A stretch of 64,000 bases of DNA from Pseudoxanthomonas koreensis_A (lineage in GTDB: Bacteria; Pseudomonadota; Gammaproteobacteria; Xanthomonadales; Xanthomonadaceae): positions 2,294,001-2,358,000 of the forward strand of contig NZ_CP169056.1 in assembly GCF_041890415.1 (NCBI RefSeq). Reading direction: 5' to 3'. Each line of letters starts with the position of its first letter. Position 1 is the first letter of the stretch. The position numbers and the translations under genes were made by a program. The notes beneath the pieces are model-generated. The model was not told the DNA's origin and made no database searches. It saw only the letters and a list, made by a program, of their open reading frames with translations. Positions 26,744 to 37,459 of this stretch are shown in pieces.

Positions 26744-27706
26744 ATGCGCAACCGGCGCGTCGCCGTCCTCGTCTACGACGGCCTGTGCATGTTCGAGTTC
26801 GCCAGCGCGGCGGAGGTCTTTGGCCTGGACCGGCCCGAGGCCGGACAGGACTGGTACCGCTTCGAGACCGCATCGATCAGCGGCAGGCCGATCCGGACCC
26901 AGTTCGGCGGGCGGATGCAGGCCGATGCCGGGCTCGCGCGCCTGCAATCGGCCGGAACCATCATCATCCCCGGGTGGAGCGACGCCCACGCGCCAGTGCC
27001 CTGCGCGCTGGCCGACGCACTGCGCAGCGCGCATCGCCGTGGCAGCCGGCTGCTGTCGATCTGTTCGGGCGTGTTCGTGCTGGCCGCCACCGGATTGCTG
27101 GACGGCAAGCGCGCAACCACACACTGGCGCTACGCCGACATCCTGCGCCAGCGCCACCCGGCCATCGAGGTCGATCCGGACGTGCTCTACGTGGACAACG
27201 GCCGGATCCTCACCTCCGCCGGCAGCGCGGCCGGGCTGGACCTGTGCCTGCACCTGGTGCGCCGCGACTACGGCAGCGAGAAGGCCAACCTGGTGGCACG
27301 CCGGCTGGTGATCGCGCCCCACCGCGACGGTGGCCAGGCCCAGTTCGTGCAGCGACCGGTCGCCCCGCGCCCGCGCGATGCGCTGTCGCCGCTGCTGGAC
27401 CACATCCGCCGCCACCTGGACCAGCCGCACCCGGTCCGTGCACTGGCCGCCCGGGTCAACATGAGCGAACGCACCTTCCTGCGCAGGTTCAAGGAAGCCA
27501 CCGGCACCTCCCCGGGGCATTGGCTCACGGACGCCCGGCTGCAGCATGCCTGCGAGCTGCTGGAACGGACCGGCCTGGGGATGGACGAGGTTGCGCGCAG
27601 GAGTGGCTTCGGCACGGCGATGACCCTGCGCCACCACTTCCGGAACCGGCTCGGCACCAACCCTGGTGGATACCGGCGCCGGTTCGCTGCCAGCCGCGGC
27701 CCATGA
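26744..27706 (+). CDS. ftrA: GlxA/FtrA-type AraC family regulator
   Basis: About 320 residues: an N-terminal DJ-1/PfpI-like domain (RRVAVLVYDGLCMFEFASAAE, with LLSICSGVFVLA where the Cys elbow sits) fused to a C-terminal AraC double helix-turn-helix (VRALAARVNMSERTFLRRF, then MDEVARRSGFGTAMTLRHHF). This architecture belongs to the GlxA/FtrA group of transcription regulators. It is divergent from a rhodanese gene, the arrangement often seen for FtrA. An ATG at 26717 would add nine residues. The ligand is unknown. Confidence 0.87.
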   Translation: MRNRRVAVLVYDGLCMFEFASAAEVFGLDRPEAGQDWYRFETASISGRPIRTQFGGRMQADAGLARLQSAGTIIIPGWSDAHAPVPCALADALRSAHRRGSRLLSICSGVFVLAATGLLDGKRATTHWRYADILRQRHPAIEVDPDVLYVDNGRILTSAGSAAGLDLCLHLVRRDYGSEKANLVARRLVIAPHRDGGQAQFVQRPVAPRPRDALSPLLDHIRRHLDQPHPVRALAARVNMSERTFLRRFKEATGTSPGHWLTDARLQHACELLERTGLGMDEVARRSGFGTAMTLRHHFRNRLGTNPGGYRRRFAASRGP

Positions 27707-27766
27707 GCCGGCGCGAGCGACGGGCGCTGCCGTATCCTGCGCTGCCCTCCCGACCGCGCCCGCGCC

Positions 27767-28138
27767 ATGCCCGCCCTGCTCCCGTCCGCCTACGTCGTCC
27801 CGGTGCTGTTGCTGCTGGCCAGCAACGTGTTCATGACCTTCGCCTGGTATGGCCACCTCAAGTACAAGAGCGCGCCGCTGGCCATGGCGATCCTGGTCAG
27901 CTGGGGCATCGCCTTTTTCGAGTACACGCTGATGGTGCCGGCCAACCGCATGGGCAGCGGCGTGTACTCGGTGGTGCAGCTCAAGACCATCCAGGAAATC
28001 CTCACCCTGGTGGTGTTCGCCGGCTTCTCGGCCTGGTACCTGGGCCAGCCGCTGAAATGGAACCATTACGCGGCCTTCGCGCTGATCGTGGGCGCGGCCT
28101 TCCTGATGTTCTACGACGGCAGCGGCACGGCGTCCTGA
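27767..28138 (+). CDS. DUF486 (DMT superfamily) small membrane protein
   Basis: A 123-residue protein with four hydrophobic segments (VVPVLLLLASNVFMTFAWY, PLAMAILVSWGIAFFEYT, ILTLVVFAGFSAWYLG, YAAFALIVGAAFLMF). The pattern and the QLKTIQE stretch match the DUF486 family, distant relatives of drug/metabolite transporters. Function is unknown. It converges with the ynfA-like gene, leaving about 19 bases between stops. Confidence 0.82.
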   Translation: MPALLPSAYVVPVLLLLASNVFMTFAWYGHLKYKSAPLAMAILVSWGIAFFEYTLMVPANRMGSGVYSVVQLKTIQEILTLVVFAGFSAWYLGQPLKWNHYAAFALIVGAAFLMFYDGSGTAS

Positions 28139-28157
28139 CACGGCCGCACGCCCGCGC

Positions 28158-28481
28158 TCAGACCTGCCGGGGCGCGAACATGATCACCGCCATGCCGGCC
28201 AGGCACAGCGCCACGCCGCCCAGGTCCCAGCGGGTCGGGCGCACGCCGTCCACCGCCCACAGCCAGGCCAGCGCGGTGGCGATGTAGACCCCGCCATATG
28301 CGGCGTACACGCGGCCGGTCGCGGTGGGGTGCAGGGTCAGCAGCCAGGCGAACGCCGCCAGGCTCAACGCGGCCGGCAGCAGCAACCAGGCGCTGCCATC
28401 GTTGCGCAGCCACGACCACACCAGCCAGCAGCCGAGGATCTCGGCCAGCGCGGTGACCACGAACAGGAGGAAGGTGCTCAT
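28158..28481 (-). CDS. YnfA/UPF0060 family membrane protein
   Basis: A 107-residue four-helix membrane protein of the UPF0060 family, related to small multidrug resistance proteins. Typical stretches are FVVTALAEILGCWLVWSWL, TGRVYAAYGGVYIATALAW and DGVRPTRWDLGGVALCLAG. Its ATG overlaps the mazG stop by four bases, so it is the second gene of a mazG-ynfA pair. A role in efflux is suggested for relatives but not shown here. Confidence 0.88.
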   Translation of the reverse strand: MSTFLLFVVTALAEILGCWLVWSWLRNDGSAWLLLPAALSLAAFAWLLTLHPTATGRVYAAYGGVYIATALAWLWAVDGVRPTRWDLGGVALCLAGMAVIMFAPRQV

Positions 28482-29299
28482 GGCGCGGGCGCGCGCTCGG
28501 CGCGCTTGACCTGGTCCCACAAGGCTTCCTGCGCGTCCAGGTCCATGGCCGCAAGCGTGGTGCCGGCATCGGCGGCCAGGCGCTCCATCGCGCGGAAGCG
28601 GCGCTCGAACTTGTGGTTGGCGCGGCGCAGCGCCGCACCCGGATCGACCTTGGCGTGGCGGGCCAGGTTGGCGGCCACGAACAGCAGGTCGCCGATCTCG
28701 TCCTCCAGCCGCTCGCGGTTGCCGGCCACATCGCCGCGTTCGAACTCGGCCGCCACCTCGGCCGCTTCCTCCTGCAGTTTCTCCAGCACCGGCCCGGGTC
28801 CGGGCCAGTCGAATCCGGTGCGCGCCGCGCGCGACTGCAGCTTCACCGCGCGCTGCCACTCCGGCAGCCCGCGCGCGATGCCGGCCAGTGCGGACGCATC
28901 GGTCTCGCCGGCGGCGGCGCGTTCGGCGCGCTTGATCGCCTCCCAGCTGGCGGTCTGCGCCCGGGCATCGTCCACGCTGGCATCGGCAAACACGTGCGGG
29001 TGGCGGCGCACCATCTTGTCGCTGATCGCGGCGGCCACGTCGTCGAACCCGAACACGCCCTGCTCGGCGGCCATCTGTGCATGGAACACCACCTGCAGCA
29101 GCAGGTCGCCCAACTCGTCCTTCAGTGCGGCCAGGTCGCCGCGGTCGATCGCATCGGCCACCTCGTAGGCTTCCTCGATGGTGTACGGGGCGATGCTGGC
29201 GAAATCCTGCTCCAGGTCCCACGGGCAACCGCGCCGGGGGTCGCGCAGGCGGGCCATGATGCGGAGCAGGTTGTCGATCGGGCGCGGGCTCTCATCCAT
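28478..29299 (-). CDS. mazG: Nucleoside triphosphate pyrophosphohydrolase
   Basis: A 273-residue two-domain MazG that hydrolyses (d)NTPs to NMPs and pyrophosphate. The first domain starts CPWDLEQDFASIAPYTIEEA and carries EELGD-type metal ligands in LKDELGDLLLQVVFHAQMA. The second repeats it in KLQEEAAEVAAEFE and LEDEIGDLLFVAANLARH. Length and two-domain layout match the housekeeping enzyme rather than phage single-domain forms. The ynfA-like gene follows with a four-base overlap. Confidence 0.93.
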   Translation of the reverse strand: MDESPRPIDNLLRIMARLRDPRRGCPWDLEQDFASIAPYTIEEAYEVADAIDRGDLAALKDELGDLLLQVVFHAQMAAEQGVFGFDDVAAAISDKMVRRHPHVFADASVDDARAQTASWEAIKRAERAAAGETDASALAGIARGLPEWQRAVKLQSRAARTGFDWPGPGPVLEKLQEEAAEVAAEFERGDVAGNRERLEDEIGDLLFVAANLARHAKVDPGAALRRANHKFERRFRAMERLAADAGTTLAAMDLDAQEALWDQVKRAERAPAP

Positions 29300-29431
29300 C
29301 CGCTGACTCTAGCGTGGCGCGGCGGCAAGGGCAGCCCCCGACATTCGGATGCGCCTGATGAGTTCCCAGGAGGCAGGCGCAGCCTTGGTTGAGAACAGCT
29401 TCGCATCACCACCACACGCCACACCGCCCCC

Positions 29432-29457
29432 GCGGTCGCCGGCGAGGCCGGCTCCTA
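29432..29457 (-). repeat. REP sequence between mazG and recQ
   Basis: Minus-strand GTAGGAGCCGG foot and stem, then GGCGACCG. It begins the first of two directly repeated blocks (29432-29640 and 29670-29770) that share the REP, a GGCCG-GTG-TCGATACACC stretch and the structured element. Confidence 0.85.
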
Positions 29458-29467
29458 CAAAAAACGA

Positions 29468-29640
29468 GGCCGCGTGGTCGATACACCAATGGACGGCGTC
29501 CGGCCGGGGAGATGGGGCAAGTGGCACAGGGATGTGCCACGGCCCCGAGTGCGCACATGGATGTGCGCCCGAGGGGTGCACCATCTCCCCGGTCGGGCGG
29601 CGGCCCCACCCGAAGTCGAACCCCGACACACCCGCAGGCC
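29468..29640. repeat. Structured intergenic element, copy 2 with flank
   Basis: The core 29498-29615 has a 12-bp closing stem (CCGGGGAGATGG at 29504-29515 with CCATCTCCCCGG at 29581-29592) around two hairpins: GTGGCACA at 29521-29528 with TGTGCCAC at 29533-29540, and GCGCACAT-GG-ATGTGCGC at 29551-29568. GGCCCCGAGT lies between them as in copy 1. Stem bases differ from copy 1 but pairing is kept. There is no credible gene in 29300-29885. Confidence 0.75.
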
Positions 29641-29669
29641 GCATCACGCCACGCGTGCCACATCGCCCC

Positions 29670-29770
29670 GCGGTCGCCGGCGAGGCCGGCTCCTACAAAA
29701 CGGGGCCGTGTGATCGATACACCGATGGAGCTGTCCGCCCGGGGCGGCGGCCCCGACGGAAGCGGCAATC
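29670..29770. repeat. REP plus structured element copy 3 lacking its core
   Basis: The same REP, spacer (GTGATCGATACACCGATGGA) and downstream GGCGGCCCC-CGGAAG as in copy 2, but both internal hairpins and most of the closing stem are missing. It looks like a precise internal deletion of the folded core. Confidence 0.65.
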
Positions 29771-29885
29771 CCAGGCGCCCCGCGCCTGCGTCCGGGCAGT
29801 ACACCATCCCCAACTGCGTGGTGGCCCCAAACGACGCAGCCATCTTGCGCGCCACTGCCCCATCGCCGGCCGGTATCCTTTGCGC

Positions 29886-31751
<1,866 letters not shown>

Positions 31752-31770
31752 CGGGCGCGCCGCGGTCGCC

Positions 31771-31799
31771 GCGGTCGCCGGCGAGGCCGGCTCCTACAG
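31771..31799 (-). repeat. REP sequence whose GTAG foot contains the lhr stop
   Basis: On the minus strand the lhr coding sequence ends ...TCC CTG and its TAG (31794-31796) is part of the GTAGGAGC foot of a REP with a GCCGG/CCGGC stem. It lies between the convergent recQ and lhr genes. Confidence 0.85.
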
Positions 31800-34700
31800 G
31801 GAGGTGGTGGCGTGCAGGCGCGCCAGCAGGGCTTCGGGGCCGGAGCCCGGCTCGCGCAGGAGGGCCTTGCGCGCCGCCGATTGCGTTTCCGGGTCCAGTG
31901 CCTCCATCGCAGCCATCGGCCGGATCTCGCCGGCCACCAGCGCCGCCACCGGCACGCCATCGCGGTAGCCCACGCGCGCGCCGGCGATGCGCGGCACCTT
32001 GTCCCCGGCGACCACCGTGCCGGAGAGGTTCAGCGGGTCGAGCGCGCTGACGCACACCACTGCACCATCGTGCGGCATCTGCCGCGCCTTGCGCAGCAGG
32101 CCGATGGCTTCGGGCAGGGCGAACTGTTCGCCGGTCAGGCCGTCGATGAAACGGCCACCGCGCACTTCGCCGCGCGCTTCCAGCCGATGGTAGACGCGCA
32201 GCAGTTCGCGCCAAGGCGGCAGCCACGCCGCCTCGCGTTCGAGCACGCGCCAGCACACCACGCCATAGCGGCGCAGCAGCACGCGCGCCACGTGCTCGAC
32301 CGCTTCCGGATCCGGCCTGGGCGGGCGGGCCGGACCGCTGGCGGCAGCCTCGCGCGGGGACGCGCCATGCGACGCAGCCGAAGCGGCCGTGGCAGCATCG
32401 GGCCTCACCCCGCCGGCGCCAGGCGTGCTGTCGGCGGCGGCGTTTGATGACTGCGCGCGTCGCACCAGCGTCCAGCGGCCGGCATCCTCGATCCCCAGCA
32501 TCATCGCGCGACGCCGGCCGTGGCCGGGCGTGGGCCGCCGCGAGGCCGGCACCAGCAGCGCACGCAACCCGGCGAAGCTGTCGCAGTGCACGCGCCCGCG
32601 CGCCACCAGTTCGGCCAGCGCGTCCTCCAGTTCGGTCTGCAGCAGGCGGGTGCCGGCCACCATCTCGTCGTAGAAGGAAGCACCATGCACGGCGAGGAAA
32701 TCGGCCACCTTCTGCGCGCGCGAAGTCAGCACCGCATCCTCGGCCGGTGACGGGGCCAGCGCGGTCCAGTGCGGCACGCTGCGCCGCGGCAACAGCAGCA
32801 CCGGGGTGCCGCGCAGCGAACCGCCGTGGCCACGCGGCGCATCGGGGTCGGCCTCGCTGGCACGCAACCGGATCCACAGGGTGCGGCCCGCCGTGCACAG
32901 GTCATCCAGCCAGGCGATGGTGTAGTCCTTGACCCGCGCCGGCAGCAGCTCGGCTTCCCAGGCCGCCGCGGGTGCCTCGTAACCTTCCAGTTGCGCCAGC
33001 ACGCCGGCCAGCGCATCCGGCCCGCTGGTGCGTGCATCCTCGGCCACCCGTTGCCACTGGAACAGGAAGCGCATGAAGTCGCGTGGCGCCACCGGTTCGA
33101 TCTCGCGCCGCAGGCGCTTGAGCGTGTCGCGATGGATGCGCGCCAGCAGGTGGCGCTCGCACCACTCCACCGCGCCGGCCTGCGGCGAGAACCGGCCCTG
33201 CATGGCATAGCCTTGCGACTGCAGCTTCAACAGCGCCATGTCCGCAGCCAACGGGGTGATGCCGAGGCTGTCGGCCAGCTCGGCCACGGTCACCGGGCCC
33301 AGCCCGGTCAGGCGTGCGCGCAGCAGGGCGACGGCCGCATCCTCTGCGCTCCACTGCACTGCGGCCAGTTCCGCAGGCACGGCCAGGCCGGGCCGCTGCA
33401 ACGCGGACGGATGCAGCGCCAGCAACTGCGGCAGCCGCTCCACCGCCACCCACCACTGCCGGCCGGCGGCCAGCACGCAGGTGGCGCGGCCATCGGCCAG
33501 CAGTCGCTGCAGCAGTGCGCCCCAGGCCGGCGCGCGCGCGGCTTCGGCCACGGTGACCACGCCCAGCCCGGTCAGTGCCTCGTGCATTTCGTCGGCGTTG
33601 CGCGGACGCGGCCAGGCTTCCTCGCGCACGCGCTGTACCGCGTCGGCGTCCAGCCGGCCCAGGTCGGTGGCCGATTGCGGATCGGCGTAGCGGCGGGTCT
33701 GCACGGCCTGGGTGCGGCGCTCCTCCAGCGGCGCGTCGTCGAGAAAGGCATAGGGCTTGGCATTCAGCGCTTCGGCCGCCAGCGGCGATGGTGCGGTCAC
33801 GTCGCAGGCAACCACTTCGACCTCACCCGATTCCAGCCCGCGCAGCACCTGCAACCAGCCTTCGGTGTCCATCGCCTCGTGCAGGCAGTCGTCCAGGGTC
33901 TGCGCGACCAGCGGATGGTCGGGCACCTGGCGCTCGCCGACGATGTTCTCCAGGCACGCGACCTGGTCCGGGAACACGGTGGCCAGCAGGTCCTCGGCCT
34001 TCATCCGCTGCAACTGCGGCGGCACCTTTTTTCCACCGATGAAGCGCGGCAGCGCCAGCGCGGTGGTGGCGTTCCAGCGCCAGCGCACCGGGAACAGCGG
34101 CGCATCCAGCAGCGCCTGCACCAGCACGTCCTTGGCGGACGACGAATGCAGGTACTTCGACACCTCGATCAGCGGGAAGCTGTGGCTGGTGGACAGCGAC
34201 AGCACGATCGCATCCTCGGTGGCCGCGGCCTGCAGCTCGAAGTTGAACTGGCGGCAGAAGCGCTTGCGCAGGGCCAGGCCCCAGGCGCGGTTGAGGCGGC
34301 TGCCATGCGGGCTGTGGATGACCAGGTGGGTGGAGCCGGTTTCGTCGAAGAAGCGCTCCAGCACGACGCGCTGCCGGGTGGGCATCGCCCCGCCGAGGGC
34401 GAGCGCGCTGGCGCCCAGGTAGTCGACCAGCTGGCGCGCGGCGGCGGTGGCCAGGCCGGCTTCATCGCACAGCCAGGCCAGGGCGTCCTCGGCGCCTTCG
34501 ACGCTGAAGCGGACCGCGGGCTCGCCGATATCGTCCACGGCGGGCACGCCGTCTGCGACATCGGCCGGCGGCGGGTCGGCGGCCACCGGCACCGCCACCA
34601 CGCGCGCGCCCGCCATCCGTGCCGCAATCTCGGCACGCAGCCGCGACACGCCGATGGACAGCTCGTCGGTGCGCCCCGGTGCCTCGCCCAGCCAGAACGG

Positions 34701-36470
34701 AATGCTGGGCGGCATGCCCTGCGCATCCTCCACCCGCACCCGGCCCATCTCCACCCGCAGGATGCGGTAGCTGGCATTGCCCAGTTGGAAGATGTCCCCG
34801 GCCATGCTCTCGACCGCGAAATCCTCGTTGACGCTGCCGATGAAGGTGGACTGCGGTTCCAGCACCACCGCGTAATCGCCGGTCTCGGGGATGGTGCCGC
34901 CGGACATGGTGGCGACCATGCGTGCGCCCTGGCGTCCGCGCAGGCGGCGGTTGACCATGTCGCGGTGCAGCCAGCCGGCGCGCGGCCCACGGCGGTCGCT
35001 GAAGCCGTCGGCCAGCATCCGCACCACCTCGTCGTACCTTGCCCGCTCCAGCCGCGCGTAGGGCCAGGCGCGGGTCAACCACTCGTACAGGGCATCCTCG
35101 TCCCATTCGGTGGCGGCGACTTCGGCCACGATCTGCTGGGCCAGCACGTCCAGCGGCGCCGGCGGGATGCGCAGCGCATCCAGCTCGCCGCGACGCACGC
35201 AATCCAGCAGCGCCGCGCACTCGACCAGCTCATCGCGGGTCTGCGGGAACAGCCGCGCCTTGGGCACGCCGCCCACATGGTGGCCCGAGCGTCCGGCACG
35301 CTGCAGGAACGCGGCGATCGAACGCGGCGAGCCGAGCTGGCACACCAGGTCCACGTCACCGATGTCCAGGCCCAGTTCCAGCGACGCGGTTGCCACCAGC
35401 ACCTGCAGTTCGCCGCGCTTGAGCTTCTGCTCGGCTTCCAGGCGCAATTCTTTGGACAGGCTGCCGTGGTGGGTGGCGACCTGTTCGCGGCCAAGCAGTT
35501 CACCCAGGTGGAAGGCCGCGCGCTCGGCCATGCGCCGGGTGTTGACGAACACCAGGGTGGTGCGGTGCGCACGCACCAGCTCGGCCAGGCGCGCATGCAC
35601 CTGCTGCCACTGGTCGCTGGACATCACCGCCGACAGCGGGGTCGGCGGAAGTTCCAGGGCCAGGTCGCGCTGGCGGGTGTAGCCGATATCGACGATGGCG
35701 CAATCGGGCACCTCGACCTGCGCAGTGCCGCCAAGCACCGCATCGCTGCCGGCCAGCGGGTCCGGGCCATGCCAGCCAGGCAGGTCCGTGCGCGCGGGAT
35801 ACACATTGGCCCGCCCGACGAGGAAGCGCGCTACTTCCTCCACCGGCTTCTGCGTGGCCGACAGGCCGATGCGCACCAGCGGCCGCGCGCACAGCGCTTC
35901 CAGCCGCTCCAGCGACAGCGACAGGTGGCTTCCGCGCTTGTCGTCGGCCACCGCGTGGATTTCGTCCACGATCACGCTGCGCACGCCGGCCAGCATCGCC
36001 CGGCCCGAGGCCGAACCGAGCAGCACGTACAACGACTCGGGCGTGGTGACCAGGATGTGCGGCGGCTTCCTGCGCATCTGCGCGCGCTCGGACTGCGCGG
36101 TATCTCCGGTGCGCACGGCGCTGCGGATCAGCACCTCGGGCAGCCCCAGTTCTGCCAGCGCCTGGCGGATGCCGGCCAGCGGCGCCTCCAGGTTCAGGGC
36201 GATGTCGTTGGACAGCGCCTTGAGCGGAGAGATGTAGAGCACGCTGGTGCGGTCGGGCAGCTCGCCGCCGCTGGCCAGGCCCTCGCGCACCAGCGCGTCG
36301 ATCGCGGCCAGGAACGCGGTCAGGGTCTTGCCCGACCCGGTCGGCGCCGCCACCAGGGTGCTGCGCCCGGCCATGATCGCCGGCCACGCCGCCGCCTGGG
36401 CCTCGGTGGGCCCGGGGAAGGCACTGGAAAACCAGCGGGCAACGGCGGAATGGAAGGCGTGGACGGGCAT
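31794..36470 (-). CDS. lhr: Lhr-type giant ATP-dependent helicase
   Basis: A 1558-residue superfamily 2 helicase of the long Lhr group, involved in nucleic-acid repair. The N-terminal half holds Walker A VAAPTGSGKTLTAFLAAI, the DEIH box in VIVDEIHAVADDKRGSHL, GLSATQKPVEEVA, and the motif VI region FLQRAGRSGHHVGG. The long C-terminal part includes the DUF-type domain seen in full-length Lhr, with winged-helix-like stretches. The start MPVHAFHS at 36470 is preferred over 36530. A low-complexity Ser/Ala-rich linker lies near residues 1340-1400. The stop lies in a REP. Confidence 0.92.
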   Translation of the reverse strand: MPVHAFHSAVARWFSSAFPGPTEAQAAAWPAIMAGRSTLVAAPTGSGKTLTAFLAAIDALVREGLASGGELPDRTSVLYISPLKALSNDIALNLEAPLAGIRQALAELGLPEVLIRSAVRTGDTAQSERAQMRRKPPHILVTTPESLYVLLGSASGRAMLAGVRSVIVDEIHAVADDKRGSHLSLSLERLEALCARPLVRIGLSATQKPVEEVARFLVGRANVYPARTDLPGWHGPDPLAGSDAVLGGTAQVEVPDCAIVDIGYTRQRDLALELPPTPLSAVMSSDQWQQVHARLAELVRAHRTTLVFVNTRRMAERAAFHLGELLGREQVATHHGSLSKELRLEAEQKLKRGELQVLVATASLELGLDIGDVDLVCQLGSPRSIAAFLQRAGRSGHHVGGVPKARLFPQTRDELVECAALLDCVRRGELDALRIPPAPLDVLAQQIVAEVAATEWDEDALYEWLTRAWPYARLERARYDEVVRMLADGFSDRRGPRAGWLHRDMVNRRLRGRQGARMVATMSGGTIPETGDYAVVLEPQSTFIGSVNEDFAVESMAGDIFQLGNASYRILRVEMGRVRVEDAQGMPPSIPFWLGEAPGRTDELSIGVSRLRAEIAARMAGARVVAVPVAADPPPADVADGVPAVDDIGEPAVRFSVEGAEDALAWLCDEAGLATAAARQLVDYLGASALALGGAMPTRQRVVLERFFDETGSTHLVIHSPHGSRLNRAWGLALRKRFCRQFNFELQAAATEDAIVLSLSTSHSFPLIEVSKYLHSSSAKDVLVQALLDAPLFPVRWRWNATTALALPRFIGGKKVPPQLQRMKAEDLLATVFPDQVACLENIVGERQVPDHPLVAQTLDDCLHEAMDTEGWLQVLRGLESGEVEVVACDVTAPSPLAAEALNAKPYAFLDDAPLEERRTQAVQTRRYADPQSATDLGRLDADAVQRVREEAWPRPRNADEMHEALTGLGVVTVAEAARAPAWGALLQRLLADGRATCVLAAGRQWWVAVERLPQLLALHPSALQRPGLAVPAELAAVQWSAEDAAVALLRARLTGLGPVTVAELADSLGITPLAADMALLKLQSQGYAMQGRFSPQAGAVEWCERHLLARIHRDTLKRLRREIEPVAPRDFMRFLFQWQRVAEDARTSGPDALAGVLAQLEGYEAPAAAWEAELLPARVKDYTIAWLDDLCTAGRTLWIRLRASEADPDAPRGHGGSLRGTPVLLLPRRSVPHWTALAPSPAEDAVLTSRAQKVADFLAVHGASFYDEMVAGTRLLQTELEDALAELVARGRVHCDSFAGLRALLVPASRRPTPGHGRRRAMMLGIEDAGRWTLVRRAQSSNAAADSTPGAGGVRPDAATAASAASHGASPREAAASGPARPPRPDPEAVEHVARVLLRRYGVVCWRVLEREAAWLPPWRELLRVYHRLEARGEVRGGRFIDGLTGEQFALPEAIGLLRKARQMPHDGAVVCVSALDPLNLSGTVVAGDKVPRIAGARVGYRDGVPVAALVAGEIRPMAAMEALDPETQSAARKALLREPGSGPEALLARLHATTSL

Positions 36471-36615
36471 GGGCGCACCCGGACTATGCGTCCGCACCTG
36501 CGCCAGCTCAACCGCAGCGCCATGTCGCACGGCAACGGGTTCAGGGATGTCGCGCCGCGGACCGCAGCCGGACGCGATCAGTTAAAATGCGCGACCGGCC
36601 CGCACGCCGGCATCC

Positions 36616-36691
36616 GGGCCGTTAGCTCAGTCGGTAGAGCATCGGACTTTTAATCCGCTGGTCGATGGTTCGAATCCATCACGGCCCACCA
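36616..36691 (+). tRNA. tRNA-Lys (TTT anticodon)
   Basis: A full 76-base cloverleaf. The acceptor stem GGGCCGT pairs with ACGGCCC and is followed by an encoded ACCA. The D arm is GCTC-AGTCGGTA-GAGC, the anticodon loop CTTTTAA gives TTT at 36649-36651, and the T arm is GATGG-TTCGAAT-CCATC. The first anticodon-stem pair is a T-C mismatch. A possible -10 TTAAAAT lies about 30 bases upstream. Confidence 0.97.
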
Positions 36692-36741
36692 GCCCCGCCC
36701 TGGACCTCCTGCATCGCGCCCGGCCGGCGCGGCGTGCAGGC

Positions 36742-37422
36742 TCAGGCGTAGCGCGTGGGGTCGGCCACGCCGGCATCGGCGAAGCCTGCCGCACGCAGGC
36801 GGCAGGCGTCGCAGGCGCCACAGGCATCGCCCCGTTCGTTTGCGCTATAGCACGACACGGTCTGGGAGAAATCCACACCAAGGCGCAGGCCCTCGCGCAC
36901 GATCGCGTCCTTGCCCATGCGCATCAACGGTGCATGCACGCGGATCCCGGCACCTTCCACGCCGGCCCTGGTGGCCAGGTTGGCCAGGCGCTCGAAGGCC
37001 TCGACGAATTCCGGGCGGCAGTCGGGATAGCCGGAGTAATCCACCGCGTTGACCCCGCAGAAGATGTCGGCCGCGCCCAGCACTTCGGCCCAGCCCAGTG
37101 CCAGCGAGAGCATGATGGTGTTGCGCGCCGGCACGTAGGTGACCGGGATGCCACCCGTGCCCGCGGCACCGGCGCCATCCACCGGCACGTCGATGTCGTC
37201 GGTCAGGGCCGAGCCACCGATGCTGCGCAGGTCCACGTCCACGGTCTTGTGCGCCACCGCGCCCAGCGCGCGGGCGACGCGGTCGGCGGCATCCAGTTCG
37301 GAGGTGTGGCGCTGGCCGTAGCGCACGCTCAGTGCGTGCACGGCAAAACCCTGCTCACGGGCGATGGCCAGGACCACGGCCGAGTCCATGCCTCCGGATA
37401 CCAGGGCGACGGCGTTCTTCAT
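36742..37422 (-). CDS. queC: 7-cyano-7-deazaguanine synthase
   Basis: A 226-residue enzyme that turns 7-carboxy-7-deazaguanine into preQ0 for queuosine in tRNA. The ATP pyrophosphatase loop is VSGGMDSAVVL near the N-terminus, with YVPARNTIMLSLALGWAE and FCGVNAVDYSGYPDCRPEF in the middle. A zinc site near the C-terminus has the Cys of SCYSANERGDACGACDACR. It lies just downstream of queE, the preceding enzyme in the pathway, and both follow the Tol-Pal genes. Confidence 0.94.
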   Translation of the reverse strand: MKNAVALVSGGMDSAVVLAIAREQGFAVHALSVRYGQRHTSELDAADRVARALGAVAHKTVDVDLRSIGGSALTDDIDVPVDGAGAAGTGGIPVTYVPARNTIMLSLALGWAEVLGAADIFCGVNAVDYSGYPDCRPEFVEAFERLANLATRAGVEGAGIRVHAPLMRMGKDAIVREGLRLGVDFSQTVSCYSANERGDACGACDACRLRAAGFADAGVADPTRYA

Positions 37423-37459
37423 GGGACGTGCTGCATGCGTGGGGTGGACATTGCGGAAT

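Noticed and set aside
29349..29885. Upstream extension of recQ
   Set aside because: It translates REP and structured-repeat DNA; RecQ similarity begins at the ATG at 29886.
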